A stretch of 64,000 bases of DNA. Source: Brasilonema sp. CT11 (GTDB lineage Bacteria > Cyanobacteriota > Cyanobacteriia > Cyanobacteriales > Nostocaceae). A model generated the notes under the pieces. It made no database searches. It was given only the letters and a program-made list of their open reading frames with translations, and was not told where the DNA came from. The stretch is from assembly GCF_017982655.1 (NCBI RefSeq), contig NZ_JABXYX010000010.1:18183-82182 (forward strand), read 5' to 3'. Positions 45,151 to 55,708 of this stretch are shown here, piece by piece. Made by a program: the position numbers and the translations under genes. Positions within the stretch are counted from its first letter, which is position 1. Each line of letters starts with the position of its first letter.

Positions 45151-46476
45151 ATGTTTCGTAAGTTTTTTTTACTCATAATCATTAGTTTCTGGGGAGTTGT
45201 TGTCCTCCCTGTACCAAAGCAAGCAAATGCTACAACTCCTTTGACTGCTGCTGTCATTCAAGATCTCCGCAATTTGGTGCAACTCATGCCGTACAAGAAT
45301 TCTAAGCGTCCGGCACGCAAATCGGATTCTATGACTCCGGGAGATAGGCTGTCCACAGGGCGATCTGCCTTGGCAGACTTACGTTTTAACGACGGTTCTT
45401 TGGCTCGGATCGGAGAACAGGCAGTTTTTCAATTCTTGCCACAAAGAAGAAACTTCAGGCTGGACGATGGGACAGTGGTACTGCTGATTCCACCAGGTAG
45501 GGGACAAACACGTATAAGCACGCCAAATGCAGCAGCAGCAATTCGCGGTTCAGCATTATTTGTACGTTATGACCCGGAAACGGAAACCACGATTGTTGGT
45601 GCACTGACAAACAGTGGTATTCAAGTTTCTAATAAAGACGCTTCTCGAAAACAAGAGCTAAAAGCAGGACAACTGATTGTTTTAGTTAAAGGGGAATTGA
45701 AAGGTTTATACGATTTTGATCTAAGAACTTTTTATCAAACGAGTACTTTGGTTCGGGATTTAAATCTGACTTTAAAAAATGGTATACCAAGTTCAGATCT
45801 GGCGATCGCCAGCGTTCAAGCTGAGACTGCTGCTGCTGTTGCTGCACAATCGCCCCTTACTGGTCAGGATGTTGTTGAAAACCCACCTTTTATAAAGCCA
45901 ACGACTTCCCCCGATTTACCCAGTAACAACATTACTAGAGATAATTCCCCAGTTAACAGCTTTCTGGAAACAGGAGAAGTTGTGCCAAATGCCGTTTCAT
46001 CTCCCCCATCCAAGCCTACTAGGTCTACACCTACCGATCCGGTGACGCAGCCAACCAACCCACCCACTACTACCACATCACCAATAGTTACACCTCCTGT
46101 AACGGTCACTCAGCCTCCAGTACCAGTCACACCAGCGACTCCAACACAACCAACGGTCACTCAGCCTTCAGTACCAGTAGTCACACCAGTCACTCCAACA
46201 TTACCAACGGTCACTCAACCTTCAGTACCAGTAGTCACACCAGTCACTCCAACATTACCAACGGTCACTCAACCTTCAGTACCAGTAGTCATACCAGTCA
46301 CTCAACCTACAGTACCAGTAACACAACCGACACAAACAGTACCACAACCAGCAAGCCCATCTTCAGTACCAACACCAACGACTCCAACAGTACCACAACC
46401 GGCAAGCCCATCTTCAGTACCAACACCAACGACTCCAACAGTACCTTCAACAACTCCGGTAAGACCAAGTACATAA
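45151..46476 (+). CDS. FecR-domain secreted protein with Pro/Thr repeats
   Basis: 441 aa. The signal peptide (LLIIISFWGVVVLPVPKQANA) is followed by a FecR-like beta domain (about 40-190; GDRLSTGRSALADLRFNDGSLARIG, STPNAAAAIRGSALFV). The C-terminal third is Pro/Thr/Val-rich with 18-residue tandem repeats (TVTQPSVPVVTPVTPTLP), encoded by 54-bp DNA repeats at 46149-46290, and a second 17-residue repeat. Probably a periplasmic or surface protein with a stalk. No TonB receptor or sigma factor is adjacent. A TTG 15 bp upstream of the ATG is an alternative start. Confidence 0.8.
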   Translation: MFRKFFLLIIISFWGVVVLPVPKQANATTPLTAAVIQDLRNLVQLMPYKNSKRPARKSDSMTPGDRLSTGRSALADLRFNDGSLARIGEQAVFQFLPQRRNFRLDDGTVVLLIPPGRGQTRISTPNAAAAIRGSALFVRYDPETETTIVGALTNSGIQVSNKDASRKQELKAGQLIVLVKGELKGLYDFDLRTFYQTSTLVRDLNLTLKNGIPSSDLAIASVQAETAAAVAAQSPLTGQDVVENPPFIKPTTSPDLPSNNITRDNSPVNSFLETGEVVPNAVSSPPSKPTRSTPTDPVTQPTNPPTTTTSPIVTPPVTVTQPPVPVTPATPTQPTVTQPSVPVVTPVTPTLPTVTQPSVPVVTPVTPTLPTVTQPSVPVVIPVTQPTVPVTQPTQTVPQPASPSSVPTPTTPTVPQPASPSSVPTPTTPTVPSTTPVRPST

Positions 46477-46601
46477 AATCTATTTGGTCATCGCTATGGG
46501 ATGAAAGAAGGTGCGTTACACTTCGTTACGCATTCTAGCCTCTAAGCCACGCTCAGCATAAAGTAAGTGGATAGGTACACGCTTCTCAAGGAATTGATGA
46601 T

Positions 46602-49154
46602 GTGGCAGCGGTTGGAATTGTCATAGTTTCTCACAGTCGCCAGCTAGCAGAAGGAGTTCGGGAACTGGCTGTGCAAATGGTTCAGGGCAAAGTCTCCCTG
46701 GCTGTTGCAGCAGGAATTAACGACCCAAGAAACCCTCTAGGTACAGATGCTATACAAGTTTATGAGGCGATCGCCTCAATTTACAATGATCAAGGTGTCC
46801 TTGTCTTAATGGATTTGGGCAGCGCTTTGATGAGTGCAGAAATGGCAGTTGAGTTTCTCTCCGAAGAACAACGCGAAAAAGTCCATCTGTGTGAAGCACC
46901 ACTTGTTGAAGGTGCAATTGCAGCTGCTGTTGCTGCTGCTTCTGGTTGCAACATTCAACAAGTGATCGCCCAAGCAAGGGGAGCATTAGTTGCTAAAGCC
47001 ACTCAATTGGGTGTAAACGTGAGCCATATCCTTGGGCAAAGCACAGACGTATCTACCTCGTCATTTGTCGTTGAAGGACAAATTACAAAACAAATACGTC
47101 TTACAGTCCGTAACCCCTTGGGATTACACGCTCGTCCTGCGGCGAAATTTGTGGCAACAGCAGCCCGTTTCCAATCTCAAATAAAAGTACAGAATATTAC
47201 TAAGGGTACTGAAGCAGTACGCGCTGACAGTATCAACCAAGTCTCTATTTTGGGTGTACGTCAAGGACACGAATTGCTTATTACTGCTACTGGTTCTGAT
47301 GCGGATGAGGCGCTGGCAGCATTGCAAACATTAGTCGAAAATAACTTTGGCGAAGAAGATGCCACTTTAGCTCCTCTTACTACTAGTCCAGCAAACCACA
47401 TTGTTTCGTCTGTTGATCGCTTTATCCAAGGTATTCCTGCTTCTAATGGAGTGGCGATCGCACCCGTTTTTCTCTATCACCCCACTCCGATTCATATTCA
47501 GCAATACCACGTAGAAAATAGAGAAGATGAGTGGCAACGTTTACGAGTAGCCGTTCAACTGGCTCACGAAGAAATTCAAGCTATATTCTCACAAGCATCT
47601 ATTCAAATTGGAGACGCTGAAGCTGCCATTTTTGATTCTCATCTGCTTTTTCTAGAAGATCCTGTGGTACTTGAGGCAGTCCAGCAACGTATTTTTGAAC
47701 AACACTTAAATGCGGAAGCAGCTTGGCAAGCAGTCGTCAATGAGTTGGCAAATAACTATCGTAGAATTGAGGACTCTTATTTACAAGAGCGAGTTGCTGA
47801 TATTGTAGACGTGGGACAGCGAGTCTTACGACTGCTAAGTAGATTTGAATCCCATTTGAGAAATTCTGAGGACAAACTTACTCATTTGAATCTATCTGAG
47901 CCAGTTATTTTAATTGCAACTGATATAAGTCCTTCTGATACAGTTAGGCTAGATTCAACTAAAATCCTGGGAATCTGTACAACATCTGGCAGTGCGATTT
48001 CACATAGTTCCATAATAGCTCGCAGATTAAATATTCCTGCGATTGTTGGCTTACCACCAGAAATTATGCAAGTCGCAAATAATACTATAGTAGCACTGGA
48101 TGGAGAGATTGGCAGAGTTTGGATAGAACCAGAACAAGATATCCAAACTGCACTTGAGGCAAAGCGAAATGCACAGCAACTTGCTCATCAGCAAGCAATC
48201 ACAACGGCGGCGAATCCAGCAGTGACTCGTGACAAGACGAGGCAAATCAAAGTATACGCTAATATTGGGGGTATCTCTGATACTGAAGAAGGTTTGAGCT
48301 TGGGTGCAGAAGGCGTGGGACTATTCCGCACTGAGTTTCTTTATTTGGAAAGAACAACACCGCCAAGAGAAGAAGAACAAATAGCAGTTTATCAAAGAAT
48401 CGCCCAACTTCTTGATCATCGTCCGTTGATTATTCGTACACTTGATGTGGGAGGCGACAAGCCAATTCCTTACCTGAATTTACCACAAGAAAGTAATCCT
48501 TTTTTGGGTTGGCGCGGAATTCGTTTTTGTCTTGCTCATCCTGATATTTTGAAAACCCAGTTGCGGGCAATTTTAAAAGCGAGTCTCGGACATCAAATTA
48601 AGATTATGTTTCCGATGATTGCTACTGTGCAAGAAATACAAGCAGCCAAGGCAATATTAGCAGAAGTACGAGCAGAACTACGTCAAGCAGGTGTGCTTTT
48701 TGATGAAAAGATGGAAGTGGGGATAATGGTGGAGATACCTTCGGCAGTTATTCTTGCTGAACAGTTAGCCGCAGAAGTGGACTTTTTTAGTATCGGAACG
48801 AATGACCTTAGCCAGTATGTCATGGCGGCAGATCGCACGCATCCGCAAGTCGCAACTTTGGTTGATGCAATGCATCCAGCTGTGTTGCGGATGATTCAGC
48901 AAACTGTCCAAGCTGCACATAAAGCAGGCATTTGGGTAGGGTTATGTGGAGAACTCGCAGCCAATCCTCTAGCAGCGCCGATTTTACTAGGGTTGGGATT
49001 GGATGAAGTGAGTTTGAATCCGCAAGGTATCCCAGCATTTAAGCAGGCGATCGCCCAACTCACTATGGCAGAATCAGAAGCAATTGTGGCATTAGCATTG
49101 CAACAAGATTCTGCAGATAAGGTCAGGGCGTTAGCTTGTCAAGAGTTAGCTTAA
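46602..49154 (+). CDS. dhaM: DhaM-HPr-Enzyme I fusion (multiphosphoryl transfer protein)
   Basis: 850 aa. An EIIA-mannose-like DhaM domain (1-130; phospho-His11 in VSHSRQLAEG), HPr (about 165-250; His in GLHARPAAKF) and Enzyme I (about 270-850; GSAISHSSIIARR with the active His, and the PEP-binding GIRFCLAHPDI and MVEIPSAV segments). It passes phosphate from PEP to the dihydroxyacetone kinase DhaKL. Neither dhaK nor dhaL lies in this window. The start is GTG. The single fused chain would supply a whole PTS phosphorelay by itself. Confidence 0.93.
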   Translation: MAAVGIVIVSHSRQLAEGVRELAVQMVQGKVSLAVAAGINDPRNPLGTDAIQVYEAIASIYNDQGVLVLMDLGSALMSAEMAVEFLSEEQREKVHLCEAPLVEGAIAAAVAAASGCNIQQVIAQARGALVAKATQLGVNVSHILGQSTDVSTSSFVVEGQITKQIRLTVRNPLGLHARPAAKFVATAARFQSQIKVQNITKGTEAVRADSINQVSILGVRQGHELLITATGSDADEALAALQTLVENNFGEEDATLAPLTTSPANHIVSSVDRFIQGIPASNGVAIAPVFLYHPTPIHIQQYHVENREDEWQRLRVAVQLAHEEIQAIFSQASIQIGDAEAAIFDSHLLFLEDPVVLEAVQQRIFEQHLNAEAAWQAVVNELANNYRRIEDSYLQERVADIVDVGQRVLRLLSRFESHLRNSEDKLTHLNLSEPVILIATDISPSDTVRLDSTKILGICTTSGSAISHSSIIARRLNIPAIVGLPPEIMQVANNTIVALDGEIGRVWIEPEQDIQTALEAKRNAQQLAHQQAITTAANPAVTRDKTRQIKVYANIGGISDTEEGLSLGAEGVGLFRTEFLYLERTTPPREEEQIAVYQRIAQLLDHRPLIIRTLDVGGDKPIPYLNLPQESNPFLGWRGIRFCLAHPDILKTQLRAILKASLGHQIKIMFPMIATVQEIQAAKAILAEVRAELRQAGVLFDEKMEVGIMVEIPSAVILAEQLAAEVDFFSIGTNDLSQYVMAADRTHPQVATLVDAMHPAVLRMIQQTVQAAHKAGIWVGLCGELAANPLAAPILLGLGLDEVSLNPQGIPAFKQAIAQLTMAESEAIVALALQQDSADKVRALACQELA

Positions 49155-49180
49155 AGCTTGTCCCTACATCTACCGAGGTT

Positions 49181-49990
49181 TCAAGATTGCAAGTACTCCA
49201 GCAAGGTTGCGGCGTAAAGTTCGGGGTTACGTAGGTACATTACAGGTGTGCCGTGCAGAACCTTAGTAGTAGCGTGAGGAACTAGCCCAGCCGTATCCTC
49301 AATAAAAGGTGTGAACATAGTGTCACCTTCCGCCCACATCAATAAGGTTGGAACCGAGATCAGTGGTAGGCGGGTGGCTTCCTCATACCTCAAAACTGCT
49401 TCGATGCCCTCATAACTGCGCTGAGTGCGAGACATGACTTCTTGAAAATATATCTCAAAACATTCAGAGGGATAACTTTCCCAAAGTGGTTTAATACGCT
49501 GCCAGTTGACGGTGTAGTGACTGCCGTCCTCTTTCACCTCTGGCGGTCCGTAAAAAAGTGGTATTTGACGCAAAGCAAGACGTGCTGCTTGATCTTTCCA
49601 ACGTGGCATACCAAAAAGCACCAGCTTTTTGATTCGGGTTGGACACATTAGTGCCGCTTCGCAGGCAATTGCCGCCCCAGTGCTGTTGCCCACCAGGTAA
49701 AACTCGTCAACTTCCATCGCTTCCAATACCTCAAACAGAGCCGAAGCATACTGCGAAATACTCCACTGAGTGGGTGGATTGTCAGACTCGCCCTGACCGG
49801 GAGTATCCGGCACGATGACTTGGAAATGAGGAGCCAATAGCGGCATTAACCTGATAAAACTACGAGACGAAAAGTAAGTTTTGTGGGTTAGCACCAGCAC
49901 AGGACCACTCCCTGCCATTCGGTAATGCACCTGTCCCCACGACCTATCGACAAAACCTCTTTTAATCGCAATTGGTAAATGTTGACTCAT
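49181..49990 (-). CDS. Alpha/beta hydrolase
   Basis: 269 aa. HYRMAGSGPVLVLTHKTYFSSRSF holds the oxyanion region, GNSTGAA the nucleophile Ser, and DTPGQGESDNPP is the typical loop of haloalkane dehalogenase- or epoxide hydrolase-like members. The triad His is probably in the KVLHGTPVMYL segment and the Asp in WAEGDTMF. No signal peptide. Substrate unknown. Convergent with the dhaM gene. Confidence 0.85.
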   Translation of the reverse strand: MSQHLPIAIKRGFVDRSWGQVHYRMAGSGPVLVLTHKTYFSSRSFIRLMPLLAPHFQVIVPDTPGQGESDNPPTQWSISQYASALFEVLEAMEVDEFYLVGNSTGAAIACEAALMCPTRIKKLVLFGMPRWKDQAARLALRQIPLFYGPPEVKEDGSHYTVNWQRIKPLWESYPSECFEIYFQEVMSRTQRSYEGIEAVLRYEEATRLPLISVPTLLMWAEGDTMFTPFIEDTAGLVPHATTKVLHGTPVMYLRNPELYAATLLEYLQS

Positions 49991-50029
49991 TTTAGATTCA
50001 CTGCTTACCTGTTTGAAACCAATTATGGT

Positions 50030-52483
50030 TCACCTAAGCCAGATTTTAATTGTTTTGTCAGAACTACCACTAGCAATAAAACGACCATCTGAACTAATAG
50101 CAACAGAGTTTACCACCTGTGAATGTCCTGTGTTCGCGTAGCGTTCCGTTCGCGTAGCGTCTCCGACAGGAGAAGGAAGGGTTTGCAGCAATTCTCCCGT
50201 CTGCGAATGCCACATCTTGATGGTTTTATCAGCACTACCGCTATAAAGAGTTTTTCCATCAGGACTAACAGCTATTGATGTCACTTCATCTGAATGTCCA
50301 GTCAGCGTATGTAATACTTTACCAGTGCAAAGATGCCAAATTTTGATAGTTTTATCTGTACTACCGCTGAGCAAGAATTGACCATCAGGAGAAATAGCTA
50401 TTGCTTTCACCTCACCTGAATGCCCGCCCAGAGTACTTAATAGTTCTCCTGTGATTGGATTCCATAGTCTAATCTTATGATCACTGCTACCACTGGCAAG
50501 AATTGCACTATCTGGACTAATCGCAGCAGCATAAACTGGGGATGAATGCCAAAGAGTGGAAATGCGTTCGCAAAGCGGGCGCTCTGCGCCATCGCCCAAA
50601 GGGCGGCTAAGAGCTGGAGGATCGCCTGTATGCAAGTTCCAAATTTTAATTTTGTTACTAGCGCTGGCAAGAATTTGTCCATCTGGACTAATCACTACAC
50701 AGTTAATAGGTTTTTGATGCCCTAAAAGAGTATGCAATAATTTACCAGTTGCAAGATGCCATACTTTAACATTATTTCTAGGGTGTTCGCAGCTACCAAC
50801 AACCAGAAAATTTCCATCAGGACTAATAGCCACTGATGAAACTTCTCCGATTTTTCCAGTTAAAGTGCGGACAACTTTTCCTGTACTAAGATTCCAAATT
50901 TTTACGGTTTTATCTGCACACCCACTGACTAAAATTTGTCCATCTGGGCTGATGGCTACAGATGTGACTTGATCAGAGTGTCCAATCAGGGTGTGACTAA
51001 GATAAACAGATTCGTGTTGACGTTTGTCTTTCTCTTGAGCAATAGCATTCAATAATTCCTCAGCATAGGTGACACTTTGACTATCACCAACGGCTGTAAA
51101 ATATTCTTTTAACTTTTCAATATATTCTTCATCTTCTATCTTTATAGCTGATTGCATTGCTCGTAAAGGATGGATTTCTCTGTGTTGTGAAACTTGGCGT
51201 AGTTGCAACCATGTGTTAACTGAGTAATCCACCTGTTCCTTTGCCCATACCTCATCAAGTAAATGCGATAAAGTCTGCGCCAATTTCAATGCTAAATCAG
51301 GAATCCAGTGATGTCGCTCTACTTCCAAGGCTTGGTAAAGTTGTTTATATCCTGCAGCATACATGTAAAGTGGGTTGTCGTCAGACATTGCTTGCAGCAA
51401 TTTTGAATTAATAGTGTTTGTCAGAAAACTCGGTAGTAATTCAGGTAGTAGTGGAGGAACATCATTATGAACCAAGTGATATGCATCTGCTACCCAACTT
51501 GCAGCAAGGGTATGACACGTAATCAAAACCTGGCAGAGTTTTTCAATATCTTGGCGATTCACTTGGTATTGTAAGCCCAATTGACTAATATCAATTCCTT
51601 TTTCTTTCCATTTTTCTGCTTTTTCCAAAGTTGCCAAGTTGCTCACATTTTCTTTGCCAAGATGATTAATTTCCTCTAAGCTTTCTCCCAGTGCAATCAG
51701 TTCATCTCTTATTGTTTTCCACTTCTTCGCACGACTTATTGCTGACTCCTCAACAATTTCCTTGTATGGTAAACGAGAAATCGTTTTATAATAATAATTC
51801 TCTTGTCCAATTCCCCAATAACCAATACGAAAATTTAGATAATCTCCATCAGTTTCTGACTCTAAAATTAAAACAGGCTCTGTTTTTAATGTTCCAAACA
51901 GAGCCTTAATACTTGATTCACTATGAAAACGCTTACTATCCCAAGCCCCTGCTAAAAACTCTGTTGGTCTAACTGGATTGTGTAGAGAATAATGCTGATT
52001 AAGAAATTGTCGTAAACCTTCAGCTAACATGAACTCGATATCTGAAATATCTTCTCCTCGATTATCAAATTTATCAAACTTTATTTTAGGAGGAGCAAGA
52101 AAAATTTTGAGTGGAGTGCGTTGATTCTTGGTGTGACACTCTAAAATTTGTGAAGGCAATAATCGTAAAGGCCAATTTTCAAAAATTTTCTGTACTTCTG
52201 GTAATTTGAGCGCTGTTTCTTGCTGTTGTGTTGCTATCTTTAGTTGTGTTTTTTGAACATCAAATGCTAATTGCTGTTGCTGAATTTTTTCTTGATCCAG
52301 TTTTCCCGAATGACTGATACTCTGACTAGCACTGCTAACAGATTGAATAAATTCTTTAATCTCTTGGGAAGCTAAGTATTTTGCGAGTGTCGGACGTTCT
52401 TCATTTCTTTTTTGTATTAAAGCTGCAATGACAGGTGTCAACTCTAATACTATTTGAAACAGTAATCTTACTCCTATATCCAT
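50030..52483 (-). CDS. WD40 repeat protein with uncharacterised N-terminal region
   Basis: 817 aa. The N-terminus has one hydrophobic segment (residues 6-23) and a coiled Gln-rich stretch (60-95). The middle (100-480) is helical and of no family I know. From about 490 there are seven WD repeats ending in KIWNL/IKIWH (ISPDGQILVSGCADKTVKIW type), probably one seven-bladed propeller. Two blades carry extra stretches encoded by GC-rich palindromic repeats (50131-50178 and 50555-50625). Likely a scaffold; partners unknown. Confidence 0.8.
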   Translation of the reverse strand: MDIGVRLLFQIVLELTPVIAALIQKRNEERPTLAKYLASQEIKEFIQSVSSASQSISHSGKLDQEKIQQQQLAFDVQKTQLKIATQQQETALKLPEVQKIFENWPLRLLPSQILECHTKNQRTPLKIFLAPPKIKFDKFDNRGEDISDIEFMLAEGLRQFLNQHYSLHNPVRPTEFLAGAWDSKRFHSESSIKALFGTLKTEPVLILESETDGDYLNFRIGYWGIGQENYYYKTISRLPYKEIVEESAISRAKKWKTIRDELIALGESLEEINHLGKENVSNLATLEKAEKWKEKGIDISQLGLQYQVNRQDIEKLCQVLITCHTLAASWVADAYHLVHNDVPPLLPELLPSFLTNTINSKLLQAMSDDNPLYMYAAGYKQLYQALEVERHHWIPDLALKLAQTLSHLLDEVWAKEQVDYSVNTWLQLRQVSQHREIHPLRAMQSAIKIEDEEYIEKLKEYFTAVGDSQSVTYAEELLNAIAQEKDKRQHESVYLSHTLIGHSDQVTSVAISPDGQILVSGCADKTVKIWNLSTGKVVRTLTGKIGEVSSVAISPDGNFLVVGSCEHPRNNVKVWHLATGKLLHTLLGHQKPINCVVISPDGQILASASNKIKIWNLHTGDPPALSRPLGDGAERPLCERISTLWHSSPVYAAAISPDSAILASGSSDHKIRLWNPITGELLSTLGGHSGEVKAIAISPDGQFLLSGSTDKTIKIWHLCTGKVLHTLTGHSDEVTSIAVSPDGKTLYSGSADKTIKMWHSQTGELLQTLPSPVGDATRTERYANTGHSQVVNSVAISSDGRFIASGSSDKTIKIWLR

Positions 52484-53161
52484 AAAAATATATCTGCCAG
52501 ATCAATACAGTTAATACTGTTTAATGCTTGATAATAGCCATATTTTGTGTTAATTACTGCTATCCACACCGAAAGATAGATATAGCATATGCCACTACTA
52601 ACTGGCGTTTGATTCTTTTAACTGGCGTTTGATTCTTTATTCAAAAAGAAATAATATGCCATAAATAATCAAAAAACAAGTTCCAAAAATATTTAGTCTA
52701 CGGAGAATAATTATAAATAGCTGATAATTATAAAAATTGATATTACAACCTAATCAATCGCTTTTCTGTTCACTCAACTATTATATAGCAGTCCTATTTC
52801 ATTTGTGATAAAACAAAGTACATTTGTACATTATTCTTCCCTGTTCCCTATTCCCTGTTAAGCGTTAAGCGTTAAGCGTTCCCTACCTCAACGAGTAATT
52901 TCACAACTCCTGCACGGATTGCTATATAACAATTTTAAATGACTTGTCAGATAATGCTTTTGGCTTCATCTCTCATAAATTGTGTTTTTTGGATATTAGT
53001 AGTTCATTTGAGAGTTCAATCAGGTAAAAAATAGAAAAAACATCAATTAGCTTTAAAAAAGGAGATTAATCATTTATCTTGCTGATTGGGAAAATGTTGA
53101 GGTAAGGTACGTGGAACCCTATATTTCACATACCTTGGAAAAAGACGTATAGAGACAAAAA
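52484..53161. other. 680-bp repeat-bearing intergenic region
   Basis: Holds a direct repeat of CTAACTGGCGTTTGATTCTT (about 52600 and 52619), the element at 52783-52928, and otherwise AT-rich non-coding sequence. Confidence 0.45.
52783..52928. repeat. Inverted-repeat element, TATATAGCAGTCC termini, with heptamer core
   Basis: Left end TATATAGCAGTCC (52783-52795) and right end GGATTGCTATATA (52916-52928) match at 12 of 13 positions. The core is CCCTGTT and AAGCGTT heptamers in tandem (about 52845-52885). The termini resemble those at 20746-20869. Confidence 0.65.
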
Positions 53162-53536
53162 TTAAAACCTGATTCCCAGTTGACCGTTAATTCCTCGAAC
53201 AGAGTTGTAACCAACACCAACGAAAACTTTATCGGTAGCGCTTACCTGAACCCCGCCTGAAAAAGCAACACCCTTATCTGCTGAATAGTATCCCAGTCCT
53301 ACATAAGGTGAAATCACAGGCAAACTGATAAATTTTAATATATCTACACCTGTAGAACCGTCAGGACCAAATCCTAACTCTGCTCCCAAATTCAAAGCCC
53401 TTGCACCTACAGAATAGGTAACATCACCATCTTGGCTACCAACTGACACCCAAGGTTGCGGTACTATTTGAGCATGAGCACTTTGTGGGGCAAATAAAGT
53501 TAACAAACTGAGTGATGCGAACAGTGTTTTTGTCAT
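53162..53536 (-). CDS. Small exported beta-rich protein
   Basis: About 124 aa with a clear signal peptide ending SAHA-QIVPQ. The mature part is strand-rich with Gly/Val alternation (VSVGSQDGDVTYSVGARALNLGAELGFG ... GYYSADKGVAFSGGVQVS) and ends in Phe (LGIRF), like a small outer-membrane barrel. No family name recognised. An ATG at 53593 would add 19 residues but weakens the signal peptide. Confidence 0.6.
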   Translation of the reverse strand: MTKTLFASLSLLTLFAPQSAHAQIVPQPWVSVGSQDGDVTYSVGARALNLGAELGFGPDGSTGVDILKFISLPVISPYVGLGYYSADKGVAFSGGVQVSATDKVFVGVGYNSVRGINGQLGIRF

Positions 53537-53862
53537 TAACGCTTTTTTCACGTTCCACTCCTTCACGACTTGTGACAATGTAATCTTTTTCATAGAAATA
53601 CTACTGAGAAAAACTCTGTACTATAGGCTAATTGCAACAAACTTGACTGCTGCTAAATTCCCAATGAACATCTGCAGCAGTTGACTTGTCTGGTGCTTAC
53701 TACTGTTAATTAAAGTTTGTCTAGTATAACTGATGGTGACGAAATGACCCTTACTGAAGTGCCCACTTTAGCAGTGGGTTGAGTCGATTTTCCAAAAAAT
53801 TGATACGAAATCGTGATTGGTCTTAATGTTTCTTTCTTTGTGACACAGCACCAAAATGACCT

Positions 53863-54144
53863 ATGAATTACACAGAAGAACTCAAAAGCTATCTTGATGA
53901 ACAGGGACGTGTGAAAGAGTGGCCCTCTAAACGCAATAAAGGAAAGTTTCAAAAGTTGGTGTTGGAGTATTTAGCGTCAAAATTTGAGGTTGGTACCATT
54001 TATACAGAAAAAGAGGTGAATGCACTGCTTAATCAACACCACACCTTTGGCGACCCCGCGATGTTGAGACGAGAGTTATTTGAAAGCGGGTTAATTGACA
54101 GAAAGCGGGATGGTTCCGCTTACTGGCGCAATCTTCAAAATTGA
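53863..54144 (+). CDS. DUF2087 domain protein
   Basis: 93 aa. The [34 protein letters not shown] and [28 protein letters not shown] motifs are typical of DUF2087, a small domain often found attached to ArsR-type regulators or alone. It probably binds nucleic acid or is a regulatory subunit; this is family knowledge, not shown here. Its end overlaps the convergent mmsA gene by 10 bp. Confidence 0.88.
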   Translation: MNYTEELKSYLDEQGRVKEWPSKRNKGKFQKLVLEYLASKFEVGTIYTEKEVNALLNQHHTFGDPAMLRRELFESGLIDRKRDGSAYWRNLQN

Positions 54145-55613
54145 CGCGACCAATCCTTAGGCCAACGTTCCACGACGACTTTGGTTTGGGTAAAAAATTC
54201 TACAGCATGATTGCTTTGACCGTGTAAATCACCAAAAAAGCTTTCTTTCCAACCACTGAACGGGAAAAACGCCATTGGTGCGGCAACTCCTATGTTAATA
54301 CCAATATTACCAGCTTCTGCTTCATAACGGAACTTCCGCGCAGCTGCACCACTGGTAGTGAACAAACAAGCCATGTTGCCATATTGACCGCTGTTGATCA
54401 GGGCGATCGCCTCCTCAATAGTCTCCAAATGTATCAAACTCAGCACTGGACCAAAAATTTCCGTCCGGGCAATTTCGCCTGCTGGATCAACGTTTTGCAG
54501 AATCGTGGGACGTATAAAATTACCATTTTCATAACCAGATATATTCGGATCTCGTCCATCCACTAACACCGTCGCCCCTTCATCTGCCCCCTTTTGAATC
54601 AAATCCTCAATTCGTGTCTTACTTTGGGTTGTAATCACTGGTCCCATTTCTACGCCTGATTCTAAACCATTACCGACAACTCGTTTTTTAGCAGTCTCGG
54701 CTATTGCTTCTGTAAACGTGTGACGCGTTTGTCCCACAGTCACTGCTATTGAAGCAGCAAGACAACGTTGTCCTGCACAACCAAAAGCACTGTCAGCAGC
54801 AATGCGTGTTGTCATCTCTAAATCTGCATCTGGTAAAACAATCAGGGGATTTTTTGCACCACCTTGGCATTGGACACGTTTGCCATTTGCCGCCGCCCTA
54901 CTATATATATATTTAGCGACAGGTGTAGAACCAACAAAGCTTATTGCTCGAATTTTAGGATGATCCAAAATTGCATCTACAGCTTCTTTGGCACCATTTA
55001 CCAAGTTGACGATACCCTTGGGCAATCCTGTTTTTTCTAACAACTGGAAGATTTTTTGCATTGTTAGCGGTACCTTCTCCGACGGCTTGACAATGTAGGT
55101 GTTACCGCAGGCTAGGGCATAAGGCATGAACCAAAAGGGAATCATCCCCGGAAAATTAAATGGGGCAATGACTGCAGCAACTCCCAAAGGTTGGCGAATC
55201 ATCATTTCATCGATACCTCTGGCAATGTCTTCTAGGTTCGTACCCTGCATCATCATAGGGATACCACAAGCAACTTCTACATTTTCAATAGCACGCTGCA
55301 TCTCGCCTTGGGACTCTGCCAACGTTTTACCGCATTCTAATGTAATTGTATGAGCCAAGTCTTCTAAATTCTCTTCTAGCAGATTCTTAAGTTTAAATAA
55401 GTACTGCACTCGTTCTGTGGGTGGAGTGCGTCGCCAACTCACGAAAGCCTCTGCTGCTGCTTCTACCGCTTCGTTTACCTCACAAGCAGGTGACAAAGGC
55501 ACTTTAACCAGTATCTCTGCTGTTGCTGGGTTGAGGACATCCAAGTATTCCATAGTACTAGATGTACACCACTGACCATTAATGTAGTTGGGTAATGTCA
55601 TCACTTTTTCCAT
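54135..55613 (-). CDS. mmsA: CoA-acylating methylmalonate-semialdehyde dehydrogenase
   Basis: An aldehyde dehydrogenase family enzyme (492 aa) that turns methylmalonate or malonate semialdehyde into propionyl- or acetyl-CoA. The active-site Cys is in [13 protein letters not shown]-binding motifs [13 protein letters not shown] and [14 protein letters not shown] fit the MmsA/IolA subgroup, which has GCAGQRC rather than the usual GQCC. No valine- or inositol-degradation genes are nearby, so its pathway is unclear. MEKVMTL or MTLPNY may be the start. Confidence 0.92.
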   Translation of the reverse strand: MEKVMTLPNYINGQWCTSSTMEYLDVLNPATAEILVKVPLSPACEVNEAVEAAAEAFVSWRRTPPTERVQYLFKLKNLLEENLEDLAHTITLECGKTLAESQGEMQRAIENVEVACGIPMMMQGTNLEDIARGIDEMMIRQPLGVAAVIAPFNFPGMIPFWFMPYALACGNTYIVKPSEKVPLTMQKIFQLLEKTGLPKGIVNLVNGAKEAVDAILDHPKIRAISFVGSTPVAKYIYSRAAANGKRVQCQGGAKNPLIVLPDADLEMTTRIAADSAFGCAGQRCLAASIAVTVGQTRHTFTEAIAETAKKRVVGNGLESGVEMGPVITTQSKTRIEDLIQKGADEGATVLVDGRDPNISGYENGNFIRPTILQNVDPAGEIARTEIFGPVLSLIHLETIEEAIALINSGQYGNMACLFTTSGAAARKFRYEAEAGNIGINIGVAAPMAFFPFSGWKESFFGDLHGQSNHAVEFFTQTKVVVERWPKDWSRQF

Positions 55614-55708
55614 CAGTTAATTATTAAATCTGCACAGTTCAAATCTTGCACCTCACCCATAGTACGCCTTGTAACTTTAGTTCAGGGATGAAATACGACA
55701 CGGCGAAT

